From Sceloporus undulatus (lineage: Eukaryota; Chordata; Lepidosauria; Squamata; Phrynosomatidae): DNA of 64,000 bases. The notes beneath the pieces were generated by a model that worked only from the letters and a program-made list of their open reading frames with translations, was not told the DNA's origin and ran no database searches. A program made the translations under genes and the position numbers. Position 1 is the stretch's first letter, and the number at the start of each line of letters is the position of its first letter. The stretch is taken from assembly GCF_019175285.1 (NCBI RefSeq), contig NC_056527.1:116490476-116554475 (forward strand). Reading direction: 5' to 3'. Of the stretch, positions 63,668-64,000 are shown one piece after another.

Positions 63668-64000
63668 CTGTCATGGGAAGAAGGGTGAGGGATTAGAGAG
63701 ACAGTTGACCTCAGACACCTCACAAATCCCAGAACTTGATGGGGTACTGAGAAGGAAAAGCAAGGTCTGGAACAGCCTAACTAGATTATTTCTCCTGCCT
63801 GCAGATGGACAGAATCATCTCCCTCAACTGAGAACCAGCGATTTAGGCTGATGAACTGGAAAGATTAAGAGGTTATTTCATAACCTGCTTTGGTTGGCTA
63901 CCTATTCCCCAGGAATGAAGACGTCTCTTGGTGGCTCCCTAGAGGGGAATGATGGGGACAGTGAGGAAGAGAGTGACTTTGTGTACTGTTCTTAAGCTTC

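Overview
The window looks like one end of a vertebrate gene followed by a long, repeat-packed intergenic or intronic stretch, most likely from a squamate reptile (a lizard, perhaps an iguanian). The host call rests on the repeats: CR1 and L2 LINEs, an RTE/BovB-like LINE end, tRNA-derived SINEs with ACA-rich tails, a 5S rRNA-derived SINE, many short palindromic DNA transposons (including one that reads as a SPIN-type hAT element) and abundant CA microsatellites. No bacterial or viral gene was recognised.

Right end (about 56.8-64.0 kb, minus strand): nine exons encode the last ~470 residues of an axonemal dynein heavy chain, which I read as DNAH2. Transcription runs from the right edge leftwards. 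The exons join in phase and cover the AAA6 lid and the C-terminal domain up to the stop codon at 56956-56958; an ATTAAA polyadenylation signal lies ~100 bases beyond. Two splice sites are not canonical where expected: the donor of the penultimate exon and the acceptor of the exon at 62.2-62.4 kb. Introns are compact (130-1,100 bases). The gene continues beyond the right edge.

Left 56 kb: I found no protein-coding exon that I can defend. In mammals KDM6B lies just downstream of DNAH2 in the same orientation, so part of this DNA may be the spacer or the long 5' non-coding part of that gene; none of its coding exons is visible. Possible regulatory stretches are a cluster with NF-Y, CRE-like and RFX X-box-like motifs at 36.0-36.2 kb, a strong MARE/ARE site at 3.16 kb, and GC-rich DNA at 20.9-21.1 kb.

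Repeat layout: 1-6.6 kb is rich in CA words; 6.6-12.5 kb holds L2, CR1, SINE and MIR-like pieces; 12.8-25 kb has scattered MITEs, poly(G/C) tracts and a 10-N gap; 25-28.3 kb holds a 5S-SINE compound unit and a CR1 carrying two DNA transposons; 34.1-35.4 kb is a minisatellite-like array broken up by SINEs; 36.8-46.7 kb is a dense mosaic of CR1, Tigger/mariner-like elements, MITEs and an L2; 50.2-52.1 kb holds two CR1s; 52.9-53.5 kb is a three-level nest (mariner-like in SPIN in SINE); 54.1-55.1 kb is minisatellite DNA around a 400-N assembly gap; 56.2-56.6 kb is an RTE/BovB-like fragment.

The most interesting items are the SPIN nest, a CpG-rich MITE family with 3-bp target duplications and a conserved internal hairpin, the 5S-rRNA-derived compound SINE unit, and the two odd splice sites in the dynein gene.
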